From the NCBI GenBank assembly GCA_052170315.1, contig JBQNAT010000015.1, forward strand, positions 1 through 57,564: 57,564 bases of DNA. The letters are read 5' to 3'. Under the pieces are notes generated by a model, which did no database searches, was not told where the DNA came from, and worked only from the letters and a program-made list of their open reading frames with translations. This stretch comes from UBA9732 sp052170315. Lineage in GTDB: Bacteria; Spirochaetota; Spirochaetia; Sphaerochaetales; Sphaerochaetaceae. Shown piece by piece: positions 49,726 through 57,487 of the stretch (the first letter of the stretch is position 1; each line of letters starts with the position of its first letter). The translations under genes and the position numbers were made by a program.

Positions 49726-50325
49726 ATGGCAACAAGCAGAAGAGATACGGCAGATTCGTATACACAGAGAGCGCACCGTGAAGGCTATCCTGCGCGAAGT
49801 GTCTACAAACTTGAAGAAATACAGCAGGCAAACGGCATAATAAAACCGGGCGACACGGTTCTTGATGTGGGAGCCGCTCCGGGCAGCTGGACTCTTTATA
49901 CCCACAGGACGCTGCTTAAAGGAAACGGCAGGATAGTAAGCGTGGATATTAATCCGCTTAGCATAAACCCGATACCCCCTACAGTCACAGCCTACGTGGG
50001 CGATGCCTTCTCGAAGGAAATACGTGAAAAACTTACCGCACAGGGCCCGTTTGACGCAATTATAAGCGACGCCGCACCCATGACAACGGGCAACCGCACC
50101 GTGGACACTTCCAGAAGCGAATTGCTTGCCGAACAGGTTCTTTTCCTTGCGGAAGAGCAGCTTAAGCAGCACGGCAACCTTGTCATCAAAATCTTCCAGG
50201 GCGGAGGCCAGCAGCTTCTTCTTATTAAGATGAGAACCATCTTCAAAAAAGCAAAAACTCTTAAGCCCAAGGCCTGCAGAAACGACAGCTTTGAAACCTA
50301 TCTCATAGGTTTAGACAAGAACTGA
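49726..50325 (+). CDS. rlmE: 23S rRNA (uridine-2552 2'-O)-methyltransferase
   Basis: RlmE (RrmJ/FtsJ) methylates U2552 in the peptidyl-transferase A-loop during 50S maturation. The 199-residue protein has ARSVYKLEEIQ (first catalytic Lys), the SAM-binding VLDVGAAPGSWT, ISDAAPMTTGNR (catalytic Asp), LVIKIFQGGG (second Lys) and SFETYLIG (Glu), completing the K-D-K-E tetrad. Length is typical. No ribosome-binding site is visible and the -10 box lies immediately upstream. Confidence 0.96.
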   Translation: MATSRRDTADSYTQRAHREGYPARSVYKLEEIQQANGIIKPGDTVLDVGAAPGSWTLYTHRTLLKGNGRIVSVDINPLSINPIPPTVTAYVGDAFSKEIREKLTAQGPFDAIISDAAPMTTGNRTVDTSRSELLAEQVLFLAEEQLKQHGNLVIKIFQGGGQQLLLIKMRTIFKKAKTLKPKACRNDSFETYLIGLDKN

Positions 50326-50333
50326 AAATAAAA

Positions 50334-50358
50334 AAGGCTCCGCAAAATGCAGAGCCTT
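50334..50358. terminator. Bidirectional terminator between rlmE and htpG
   Basis: AAGGCTC/GAGCCTT pair around an 11-nt loop; A-rich sequence precedes and T-rich sequence follows, so both convergent genes can use it. Confidence 0.85.
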
Positions 50359-50377
50359 AAATTTTAAATACCGGAAT

Positions 50378-52234
50378 TTATACCAGAAGCGAATGAAGTC
50401 TCTTTGCGAAACCCGCGGGGTCTTTAGGCATAACGCCTTCTGAAAGAAGAGCCTGCTCCAAAAGCACGCTTGAGGCCAGCGAAACAAAGTCGTCGTCTTT
50501 GCTTTCAACGATGCGCTTTACAAACGCGTCATTGGCGTTTACTTCAAGAATAGGAGCGCTTTCATCGTAACCGCCCTGCCCCATGGCCTTCAGCAGCTGC
50601 TGCATCTGTACGGAAGGGTCATTTTCATCAGTGACAACAACAGCCGAAACATCTGAAAGTCTTGTTGAGATGATTACATCCTTTACCCTGTTTCCAAGCG
50701 CTTTCCTGAGTTTTTCCGAAACGGCTGTTCCTTCTTCCTTAACCTTCTTCTTTTCATCCTCAGTCAGAAAATCGTCCATTGCTCCGCTCTTGTTCACGGC
50801 CTTAAGCGCTATGTCCTTATATTTTCCTACGGAAGAGATAACAAGGTCATCTATGTCATCTGTCATCAGAAGCACTTCTATGCCTTTTTCCCGGAAAGAC
50901 GCAAGAAGCGGGGAATTCCTAAGAGCGTCTTCGCTGGAACCTGTGATGTAGTAAATGCTCTTCTGGTCTGCGGTCATGCGTTCCCTGTAGTCCTTCAAAG
51001 ATGTATAACCTTCCGCGGAACTGCTTTTGAAGCGCACAAGTTCAAGAAGCTCTTCCCTGTTGGCATAGTCCTGATACAGACCTTCCTTAAGTGGACGGTT
51101 GTACTGTTCAATAAACTTTGAATACAGCTCGGGATTCTGTTCCGATATCTTTTTGAACTCGCTAAGAAGCTTCTTTACAGAGGCGTTCCTTATGGCTGTC
51201 ATTACTCTGTTCTGCTGAAGAATTTCACGCGATACATTCAACGGCAAATCTTCGCTGTCAATAATTCCCTTTACAAACCTGAGGTATGTGGGAAGGAGTT
51301 CTTTTTCATCGTCGGTGATGTAGACTCTCTTAACGTAAAGCTTTACGCCAGGCTTGTAGTCCGCGTGGTACATGTCAAACGGAGCCTTGGCTGGAATAAA
51401 GAACAGCGTTGTGTATTCTGTCGCGCCTTCCGCCTTTGTATGAATATAGAACAGCGGGTTTTCCGAATCGTAGTAAGTATTCTTGTAAAACTCGTTGTAA
51501 TCCTCTTCCTTCAAAGAGCTTTTGTTTCTTGTCCAGAGAGCTGCGGCGCTGTTGATTTTTTCTACCTTATGCTCAGTTCCCGTAACATTGTATTTGTCAT
51601 CATAGGTGTTCTGGTCATAGGAAAGATAGATAGGGTACGCGATATGGTCGCTGTACTGTTTTATAAGGTTTTCTATCTGCCAGCGGTTGGCAAATTCCCT
51701 GCCTTCGTCATTAAGATAAACAACAACAGTTGTTCCTGTTCCGTCACGCCGGGCTTCTTCTATGGTGTATTTATCTTTGCCGTCGCTTGCCCACTTATAG
51801 GCCTGCTCTTCACCGTAAGCCTTTGATGTGACTTCAACTTTATCCGCAACCATGAACGCGGAATAAAAACCTACTCCGAACTGCCCTATCAGGTTGCTGT
51901 CCTTCTTTTGTTCGTCTGTAAGGCTTTTGATGAACTGTTTAGTTCCTGACCTTGCTATAGTACCAAGGTTGTCGTTAAGTTCATCATGTGTCATTCCTAT
52001 ACCGTTATCGGCTATAGTCAAAGTGCGCTTATCACCTTCCGTGAAGCTGATATCTATCCTGAGTTCGCCTTCCGGTGTTTTCCCCTCTACAAGCGTCTTA
52101 TACTTGAGTTTGTCCAAAGCATCAGATGCATTGGATACCAGTTCGCGCAGGAAAATTTCCTTATGTGAATAGAGTGAATGAATAATCAGCCGCAGAAGTT
52201 CTGAAACTTCTGTCTTAAACTGTTTTCTTTCCAT
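50378..52234 (-). CDS. htpG: Chaperone HtpG (Hsp90)
   Basis: This 618-residue bacterial Hsp90 assists folding of client proteins in the cytoplasm. The GHKL ATPase motifs are present: ELVSNASDALDKL, ADNGIGMTHDEL, GQFGVGFYSAFMVADKV and GTTVVVYL. The middle domain starts near YNEFYKNTYYD and contains NVSREILQQNRV. The dimerisation domain ends the protein. GGAGGA lies 7 nt upstream of the ATG. No CIRCE-like heat-shock operator is visible upstream. Confidence 0.97.
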   Translation of the reverse strand: MERKQFKTEVSELLRLIIHSLYSHKEIFLRELVSNASDALDKLKYKTLVEGKTPEGELRIDISFTEGDKRTLTIADNGIGMTHDELNDNLGTIARSGTKQFIKSLTDEQKKDSNLIGQFGVGFYSAFMVADKVEVTSKAYGEEQAYKWASDGKDKYTIEEARRDGTGTTVVVYLNDEGREFANRWQIENLIKQYSDHIAYPIYLSYDQNTYDDKYNVTGTEHKVEKINSAAALWTRNKSSLKEEDYNEFYKNTYYDSENPLFYIHTKAEGATEYTTLFFIPAKAPFDMYHADYKPGVKLYVKRVYITDDEKELLPTYLRFVKGIIDSEDLPLNVSREILQQNRVMTAIRNASVKKLLSEFKKISEQNPELYSKFIEQYNRPLKEGLYQDYANREELLELVRFKSSSAEGYTSLKDYRERMTADQKSIYYITGSSEDALRNSPLLASFREKGIEVLLMTDDIDDLVISSVGKYKDIALKAVNKSGAMDDFLTEDEKKKVKEEGTAVSEKLRKALGNRVKDVIISTRLSDVSAVVVTDENDPSVQMQQLLKAMGQGGYDESAPILEVNANDAFVKRIVESKDDDFVSLASSVLLEQALLSEGVMPKDPAGFAKRLHSLLV

Positions 52235-52310
52235 GTTTCTCCTCCGAAATCAAAATCCAATTAAACTTAATCAAATAGACGGAAAACGGCAAGCTTTGAA
52301 GGTTTAAGAA

Positions 52311-52339
52311 ATAAATAAAAACCTGCCAAAAAGGCAGGT
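52311..52339 (-). terminator. Terminator of secreted gene 7 (nearest htpG)
   Basis: On the minus strand ACCTGCC-TTTTT-GGCAGGT is followed by TTTTATTTAT. Confidence 0.9.
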
Positions 52340-52366
52340 CTGAATTCAATTGCTATCCGTTCTTTA

Positions 52367-52909
52367 TCAGGGAGCTGTATACTCCATTGTAATTGTTGCG
52401 GTATAGTTCCCTGCCACCATATCAGCAGCTGTTGTTGCCCAGGTGAAGGAAGCGTTCCCGATAAGGGTGTTAGCGGGCACTGACCTTCCGGTGAGATAGT
52501 TAAGATTGAATGTTGCCGTGTTACCGGACGCGGAACCTGTTACATTCAGGTTATTTCCGCTGATGTTAGTTGAATTAGCCGCTGTCGCAGGAACCGAAAT
52601 GTTTTCGCCAACAAGGTTTGAAGCTGTAACTGTGGCTGTGAAGTTATTCTTATACTTTGAAACGTTGTCCTGAAGGAGCTGGATATAAACCGTAAGGTTC
52701 GACTCCGAGACGTCCCCGCCATATTTGAGTGTCGCGCCTTCCTGAGTCGCGGTTGTTGTGAAGGAGTCTCCGGAGAAACCGCCCTTCATAATGAGCTTCG
52801 GGGCAACCTTCGGAACATTGGCTGTAATGATGAGGGTGTCACCCGGCGTCGCGACCAGTGCAGCTATACTTATCATTAAGGATGTCAGGATTGCCAGAAC
52901 TTTCTTCAT
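52367..52909 (-). CDS. Small secreted beta-rich protein, array member 7
   Basis: The 180-residue product has a signal peptide ending near ALVA/TPG. The mature part opens with DTLIITANVPKVAPKLIMKGG and closes with AGNYTATITMEYTAP, both typical of this array. The whole is rich in Thr, Asn, Ser and Val in alternating patterns, as expected for a beta-sandwich. The ending resembles spore-coat-U or pilin-type strands, but no chaperone or usher gene is present. It belongs with member 6 to a subgroup having the IxAxVPKVAP motif. AAGGAA precedes the ATG. Function unknown; a surface or periplasmic structural role is inferred. Confidence 0.82.
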   Translation of the reverse strand: MKKVLAILTSLMISIAALVATPGDTLIITANVPKVAPKLIMKGGFSGDSFTTTATQEGATLKYGGDVSESNLTVYIQLLQDNVSKYKNNFTATVTASNLVGENISVPATAANSTNISGNNLNVTGSASGNTATFNLNYLTGRSVPANTLIGNASFTWATTAADMVAGNYTATITMEYTAP

Positions 52910-52928
52910 TTCTTTTCCTTACATCCGT

Positions 52929-52957
52929 AATCTACTGTATAAATAAATTTTCGTCAA
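52929..52957 (-). promoter_or_regulatory. Promoter of array member 7
   Basis: TTGACG (52952-52957), 17 nt, TAGATT (52929-52934) on the minus strand, with about 20 nt to the ATG. Confidence 0.65.
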
Positions 52958-53005
52958 TATTTTTTCAAAATAATCTTTAATTTTTTGAAAATTTTATTTA
53001 CATTT

Positions 53006-53551
53006 TTATTTCACAATGTGGGCAAGAGTGATAGTTGCCTCGTACGTTGCGGGAGGAAGCTTGTCATCATGTTTCCATGTGTACTTCATTGTTCCAAGTT
53101 CCGTTCCTTCAGCAACTGTTGTTCCTTCATATGTAAGTGTATAACTGGCAATCGCCGTACCATTTCCGGTTGGGTCAGCAATTGTAATTCCAGTTACGGA
53201 CTTCTTTTCAAGATTACTTACCTTTGGAGGCAAAGTTTGATTAGCTCCATTTTGAAGTGTAGTCGCGGTAACTGTGAGAGTCGCAGTTCCCTTGAACTTT
53301 GATTTTTTCCCCTGTGTAAGCTTTAAATAGATAACAACATCTTCAGACGCAATATCCTTGTCAGTTTTGATTGTTGTGCCGGTAGCTGTTCCTGCAGTTG
53401 TCTCTGAACCAAAAGCTGTTCCTCCAAAAAGCCTAAAAACAGGAGCTACTTTCGGAACAATTGCTGTAATTTTAAATTTGTCACCCAAATCCGCGAAAAC
53501 AACACCAACCGCAATCATCATGACTGCCAGGATTGCTATAACTTTCTTCAT
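53006..53551 (-). CDS. Small secreted beta-rich protein, array member 6
   Basis: The 181-residue protein has a signal peptide (KKVIAILAVMMIAVGVVFA) and a mature part starting DLGDKFKITAIVPKVAPVFRLFGG. It ends PPATYEATITLAHIVK, aligning with the other members' PGTYxADVTLTI endings. Its closest relative here is member 7. ATG at 53551 has AAAGGA 7 nt upstream; 25 earlier in-frame codons cover the promoter and are excluded. Only 96 nt separate it from member 7 and no GC-rich terminator is present between them, so some read-through is likely. Confidence 0.82.
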   Translation of the reverse strand: MKKVIAILAVMMIAVGVVFADLGDKFKITAIVPKVAPVFRLFGGTAFGSETTAGTATGTTIKTDKDIASEDVVIYLKLTQGKKSKFKGTATLTVTATTLQNGANQTLPPKVSNLEKKSVTGITIADPTGNGTAIASYTLTYEGTTVAEGTELGTMKYTWKHDDKLPPATYEATITLAHIVK

Positions 53552-53594
53552 TTTTATTTCCTTTTTTTGTATATGCTTTTCAATGTCCAATAGC

Positions 53595-53623
53595 ACATTA
53601 AACCATTTCCTGTCTAATGTCAA
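53595..53623 (-). promoter_or_regulatory. Promoter of array member 6
   Basis: TTGACA (53618-53623), 17 nt, TAATGT (53595-53600) on the minus strand. Confidence 0.65.
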
Positions 53624-53736
53624 CATTTTTTCAAACTTATAAAAAAAAATTAAAAAATATTTTCATAATCTTTTTGCCAACCGGAAACTTTTACTGCCGC
53701 ATAAGTTATATAGGCAGAAAAAAACACAGCAGATTT

Positions 53737-53764
53737 AAATAAAAAATGCCGGATTTCTCCGGCA
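53737..53764 (-). terminator. Terminator of array member 5
   Basis: TGCCGGA-GAAA-TCCGGCA on the minus strand followed by TTTTTTATTT. Confidence 0.92.
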
Positions 53765-53788
53765 GTATATTTAAACCATGATTATATT

Positions 53789-54346
53789 TTAGTTTGTGGC
53801 AACTGTCATAACAATATCTGCATTATAAGTACCCGGATCAACTGCTGTATCAGCAGGATAGGTATATGTTGCTTTTGCAAGCTCCCTGGCTGAGGCTGTT
53901 GTTCCGTTGAAGGTTACAGTTACAACTGCACCTGCTGCACTAATTGAAGAAATGCCCGTTGCGTTTTGAACAGAAGCTGACGCAACAATAGATGTAGGTT
54001 CATATACAGAGCGTCTCCCATTCTTTCCCACACTGAATACACCATCGCTGAAGGTAAGTTTATAAGCCTTATTCTGTTTGGCTGCATTCGCAAGCTTGGC
54101 TGTTACAACAACTGTTCCACCTGTTTCAAACTTAATACCGGAATCAACAGCATCTGTTATAGTATATCCATCAGTGTTTTCAAAAGAAGTTGCTTGAGTG
54201 TTAGTGGTCTTGTCTTTGAATGAAAGCTGGAAAGCGGGAACAACTGCTTCACTTATTGCGGAAATTTTAAGCTTATGTGGTTCAGCCGCGAAAACCATTC
54301 CGGCTGCGATTATCAGGATTGCAAGTATTGTCATAACCTTTTTCAT
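53789..54346 (-). CDS. Small secreted beta-rich protein, array member 5
   Basis: The 185-residue protein has a signal peptide ending GMVFA/AEP. The mature part shows HKLKISAISEAVVPAFQLSF and ends DPGTYNADIVMTVATN. The AFQL motif after the first strand joins it to members 2-4. GGAG lies 7 nt before the ATG. Its promoter and leader are nearly identical to those of member 4 (64 of 65 bp), although the coding sequences differ, which indicates exchange of the 5' cassette. Function unknown, likely an exported structural or surface protein. Confidence 0.83.
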   Translation of the reverse strand: MKKVMTILAILIIAAGMVFAAEPHKLKISAISEAVVPAFQLSFKDKTTNTQATSFENTDGYTITDAVDSGIKFETGGTVVVTAKLANAAKQNKAYKLTFSDGVFSVGKNGRRSVYEPTSIVASASVQNATGISSISAAGAVVTVTFNGTTASARELAKATYTYPADTAVDPGTYNADIVMTVATN

Positions 54347-54387
54347 TTCATATCTCCTTATTTATATGTTTTCCAATTCACACTTGT

Positions 54388-54416
54388 AATGTACTGCCCC
54401 TTAAAAAACTTGTCAA
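54388..54416 (-). promoter_or_regulatory. Promoter of array member 5
   Basis: TTGACA (54411-54416), 17 nt, TACATT (54388-54393) on the minus strand, within the 65-bp cassette shared with member 4. Confidence 0.75.
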
Positions 54417-54481
54417 TAAATTTTCAAAATTTTTTTTATTCTTTTAAAATATTTTTTAACATATAAAAGCAGAATCAAGAC

Positions 54482-54508
54482 AAAAAAACTGCCGGAGTAA
54501 CCGGCAGT
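54482..54508 (-). terminator. Terminator of array member 4
   Basis: ACTGCCGG-TTACT-CCGGCAGT on the minus strand followed by a run of T. Confidence 0.93.
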
Positions 54509-54524
54509 CTCAGTAACTTTGTAA

Positions 54525-55124
54525 TTAGTTTCTTGCTATGATTGTAAGCGTAACATCAGTAGTGTAAGTTCCCGGAATGATTTCTGAATCACCTTTCCAC
54601 TTGTATTCTGCACGCGCAATTTCAACATTGTCTTCTGTCATTGTTTCTCCGTTGAATTCAACTGTAACAGCCGGCCCCAAATGACTTAAAATTCTTTTTA
54701 TTCCGGTAATACTCTCACTATTCTTTATAAGAGTAATCGTAGGCTTCTTTTGAACAAGCTCATCAGGATTAGCAGCCATTCTCACGTTAAACTCTCCGCC
54801 GCCAAATCTAAGCATGTAGCGATTTAAAGTCTTAGCAAAAGCAGTTCCCTTTACAACCTTCGCATAAAATGTAGCCGAATGGTCACCGCTTACACTAAGG
54901 TCAAAACCGACATCAATTCTGTCCGGGTCACCAATAACATAAGAACCGTTTGTTGTATTTACAGCGTTTTTCTCAGAGTTTGTTGCATTTGAATTGAATA
55001 CAAGCTGGAAAGCCGGAAGGACTTCGTTGACTTTTGTCTTAAGCTTTATTGTGTGAACTTCGTCCGCAAAGGCGAAACCGGCAACTAAAACCAGAATGGC
55101 AAGAACTGTTAAAACTTTCTTCAT
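54525..55124 (-). CDS. Small secreted beta-rich protein, array member 4
   Basis: The 199-residue protein begins with the signal peptide KKVLTVLAILVLVAGFAFA, then DEVHTIKLKTKVNEVLPAFQL, and ends IIPGTYTTDVTLTIIARN. Its first about 75 residues and 240 bp of DNA are identical to member 3, while the rest differs in many positions. The second of two close ATGs (55124) has GGAGG at 8 nt and is preferred. It carries no cysteine, so no disulfides stabilise it. Probably exported to the periplasm or cell surface; function unknown. Confidence 0.85.
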   Translation of the reverse strand: MKKVLTVLAILVLVAGFAFADEVHTIKLKTKVNEVLPAFQLVFNSNATNSEKNAVNTTNGSYVIGDPDRIDVGFDLSVSGDHSATFYAKVVKGTAFAKTLNRYMLRFGGGEFNVRMAANPDELVQKKPTITLIKNSESITGIKRILSHLGPAVTVEFNGETMTEDNVEIARAEYKWKGDSEIIPGTYTTDVTLTIIARN

Positions 55125-55167
55125 TTTCATTTCCTCCTTATTTATATGTTTTCCAATTCACACTTGT

Positions 55168-55196
55168 AATGTACTGCACCTTAAAAAACTTGTCAA
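55168..55196 (-). promoter_or_regulatory. Promoter of array member 4
   Basis: TTGACA (55191-55196), 17 nt, TACATT (55168-55173) on the minus strand. Confidence 0.78.
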
Positions 55197-55272
55197 TATT
55201 TTTTTAAAATATTTTTAAAATATTTTTTATTTTTTTAAAAACATTTTTTAACGTATAAAAGCAAAATCAAGA

Positions 55273-55300
55273 TAAAAAAACTGCCGGAGTATCCGGCAGT
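55273..55300 (-). terminator. Terminator of array member 3
   Basis: ACTGCCGGA-TAC-TCCGGCAGT on the minus strand followed by TTTTTTTATC; closely similar to the member 4 terminator. Confidence 0.93.
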
Positions 55301-55319
55301 CTTATTAATTTTGTAATTA

Positions 55320-55925
55320 TTATTTTGCTGCGATTGTAAGCGTCACATCAGTATTATATCCTGCTGTGCTGGGAAGTATTGTTGAATCTCCAGCCCACTT
55401 GTATTCCGCATGTGCAATCTCAACAGTTTCATCTGTCATTGTTGCTCCGCTGAATTGAACTTCAACAGCCGGCCCTGAAGGCTCTGAAATGCTTGTTATT
55501 CCGGTAATACTATTACTATTCTTTGTAACAGTAATCGTAGGAGCTTTCTCAACATCAGTATTTGGAGAAGCAGCTGTTCTAACTTTAAACGTTCCGCCGC
55601 CAAATGTGAGAGTGTAACCATGTGTTGTCTTAGCAAAAGCAGTTGTTCCCTTTACAACCTTCGCATAAAATGTAGCCGCATGCTCACCGTTTACACCAAG
55701 GTCAAAACCGACATCAATTCTGTCCGGGTCACCAATAACATAAGAACCGTTTGTTGTATTTACAGCGTTTTTCTCAGAGTTTGTTGCATTTGAATTGAAT
55801 ACAAGCTGGAAAGCCGGAAGGACTTCGTTGACTTTTGTCTTAAGCTTTATTGTGTGAACTTCGTCCGCAAAGGCGAAACCGGCAACTAAAACCAGAATGG
55901 CAAGAACTGTTAAAACTTTCTTCAT
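55320..55925 (-). CDS. Small secreted beta-rich protein, array member 3
   Basis: The 201-residue protein shares its signal peptide and first about 75 residues exactly with member 4. After GFDLGVNGEH the two drift apart, although the order TFYAKVVKGT, then TLTFGGGTFKVR, then VEIAHAEYKWAGDS is still parallel. It ends AGYNTDVTLTIAAK. The ATG at 55925 has GAGG at 8 nt. The upstream promoter differs from that of member 4, so the duplication does not extend through it. Function unknown. Confidence 0.85.
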   Translation of the reverse strand: MKKVLTVLAILVLVAGFAFADEVHTIKLKTKVNEVLPAFQLVFNSNATNSEKNAVNTTNGSYVIGDPDRIDVGFDLGVNGEHAATFYAKVVKGTTAFAKTTHGYTLTFGGGTFKVRTAASPNTDVEKAPTITVTKNSNSITGITSISEPSGPAVEVQFSGATMTDETVEIAHAEYKWAGDSTILPSTAGYNTDVTLTIAAK

Positions 55926-55964
55926 TTTCATTTCCTCTTTTGATATGTTTCCGTATCCATAAGT

Positions 55965-55992
55965 AAAATATATCATTAAAAAACATTTGTCA
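55965..55992 (-). promoter_or_regulatory. Promoter of array member 3
   Basis: TTGACA (55987-55992), 16 nt, TATTTT (55965-55970) on the minus strand. Confidence 0.65.
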
Positions 55993-56052
55993 ATAATTTT
56001 TTAAAAAATTTTTATAATTTTTCAAAAAAAGATAAAATACTTTTTCAATCAT

Positions 56053-56082
56053 AAAAGAACTGCCGGGGAGTTGCCCCGGCAG
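56053..56082 (-). terminator. Terminator of array member 2
   Basis: CTGCCGGGG-CAACT-CCCCGGCAG on the minus strand, followed by TTCTTTTATG. Confidence 0.88.
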
Positions 56083-56106
56083 CAGATTGGGAAAACATAT
56101 ATTCTC

Positions 56107-56730
56107 TTAGTTGTCCGAGGAAACTTCAAGGGATATATCTGCGTAATAGGCTCCGCCCTTTGTGGGGTCAATACTTGAATCTGACGAGTACTTAACTTCA
56201 AAGGTTGCAAGCGCGCCCGGGCTGCACTGAGCTCCTGTGAACCTCATTTTAATGCTTTCTCCCGCGACAGGAGATTCAGCGCTTACACCAAGACGGGCGC
56301 CCAAATCAGACGCCGCCTTTATTATTGGAGTTTCGGGGTCAAGAGTTCCCGAAACCTCATTTCTGAATACGTCAAAGCTTCCGGCTGAAAACTTCAAAGT
56401 ATAGGAATTGTTGCATTTTGCGCTGTTCGCCAGCTTTGCCGTGAAAACAAAATCCAGGGAACGCTTTGAAATATCATAGACTTCGATTGCAGTGTCATTT
56501 GAGGCATATTCGTTGTAGTCCCCCGAACCGAACTCTTCTTTGTTCGGGTTGGTCACAACACTGTCCGAAGGATTTTTCATGCCGCTTGTAAACTCAAGCT
56601 GAAAGGCCGGGACGTAAGAACGCACTAATGTCTTCAGTTTGACAGAGTGAAGTTCTATGGCATTATTGTCTGCGAAAACTGCACCTGTCAGAACAATCAT
56701 AATCAATGAAAATATAATGATTTTTCTCAT
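56107..56730 (-). CDS. Small secreted beta-rich protein, array member 2
   Basis: The 207-residue protein has a signal peptide ending GAVFA/DNN and a mature part opening HSVKLKTLVRSYVPAFQLEF. Later segments FTAKLANSAKCNNSYTLKF and FEVKYSSDSSIDP match members 3-5, and it ends AYYADISLEVSSDN. It contains two Cys residues in the mature part, unlike its neighbours. ATG at 56730 is preferred because GAGGAA lies 7 nt upstream. Probably exported; function unknown. Confidence 0.83.
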   Translation of the reverse strand: MRKIIIFSLIMIVLTGAVFADNNAIELHSVKLKTLVRSYVPAFQLEFTSGMKNPSDSVVTNPNKEEFGSGDYNEYASNDTAIEVYDISKRSLDFVFTAKLANSAKCNNSYTLKFSAGSFDVFRNEVSGTLDPETPIIKAASDLGARLGVSAESPVAGESIKMRFTGAQCSPGALATFEVKYSSDSSIDPTKGGAYYADISLEVSSDN

Positions 56731-56773
56731 TCTCAGTTTCCTCATAAAATATCAGTATTCCCAATATGAATAT

Positions 56774-56802
56774 AGGATACTGTACAACTGAGAAAAAGTC
56801 AA
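56774..56802 (-). promoter_or_regulatory. Promoter of array member 2
   Basis: TTGACT (56797-56802), 17 nt, TATCCT (56774-56779) on the minus strand. Confidence 0.62.
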
Positions 56803-56862
56803 TATTTTTTTAAAAAAGACGGAAAAAAGTAAAAAATTTTTTCAGATATTCCCAAACCCGCC

Positions 56863-57330
56863 CTACGTGGTTATTGTTACGCTCCCGGCATTAACGGCAA
56901 GAGCCTTCATGATTTTCTTTATTTCCGCCTTTCCATAGCCGTCAAGAGATGTGTACGCAACGCCGTTATGAGTAATTTTAAACTGACTTTTATTTGTGCG
57001 GATAAGGATTCCCGCGTTGCTTCCCTTGTAGAACGCTCCTCCGTTTATTTCATCTGAAACCTTCACAATACAAGCGTCCAAAGCGGTATCCAGGGCTTCA
57101 GGGGACATATTTATAAGATTTATTACAATCCCCTTATCTACGTATATATTATTTATAGCATTTGAAATATAGTCTCCGTCAGACGAAGAAATTACGCAAT
57201 TTACCTCTACCGCGGGCGGAACAACCGCAATCAAAATGATTTCCTGTTTGTATGTAGCCGGCATACTGTCTTCCGCGAAAAGAGGACAGGCCAAAATCAT
57301 TACCGCAAGCATCAAGATAATTTTCTTCAT
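56863..57330 (-). CDS. Small secreted protein, array member 1 (most divergent)
   Basis: The 155-residue protein has a signal peptide ending CPLFA/EDS. The mature part starts KQEIILIAVVPPAVEVNCVI, which echoes the IxAxVPxVxP motif of members 6 and 7, but the C-terminus (KKIMKALAVNAGSVTITT) lacks the PGTYxAD strand. It may be a divergent member or a different exported protein that heads the array. ATG at 57330 has GGAGAGA a few bases upstream. No GC-rich terminator separates it from member 2. Function unknown. Confidence 0.75.
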   Translation of the reverse strand: MKKIILMLAVMILACPLFAEDSMPATYKQEIILIAVVPPAVEVNCVISSSDGDYISNAINNIYVDKGIVINLINMSPEALDTALDACIVKVSDEINGGAFYKGSNAGILIRTNKSQFKITHNGVAYTSLDGYGKAEIKKIMKALAVNAGSVTITT

Positions 57331-57359
57331 AAATCTCTCCAAAACCAACGTTTCATCAG

Positions 57360-57430
57360 ATTATATCGGCAAATTTCTTTTATTTCCCTAATCTATATTC
57401 TAATTTTAGTTTCATTAAATTATAAGTCAA
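57360..57430 (-). promoter_or_regulatory. Possible promoter region of array member 1
   Basis: TTGACT (57425-57430) has only a poor -10 (AAAATT) at 17 nt; a perfect TATAAT lies at 57360-57365 without a good -35. Placement is uncertain. Confidence 0.35.
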
Positions 57431-57469
57431 GCGGAATCTAAAAATTAGTAAAATTTGTTTAAAAAAATA

Positions 57470-57487
57470 TGCCGCGTTTCCGTGGCA
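57470..57487. terminator. Terminator-like hairpin near the right edge
   Basis: TGCCGCG-TTTC-CGTGGCA is flanked by A-runs on the left and T-runs on the right, so it can work on either strand. On the minus strand it would end a gene lying beyond the window, probably a further array member. Confidence 0.75.
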
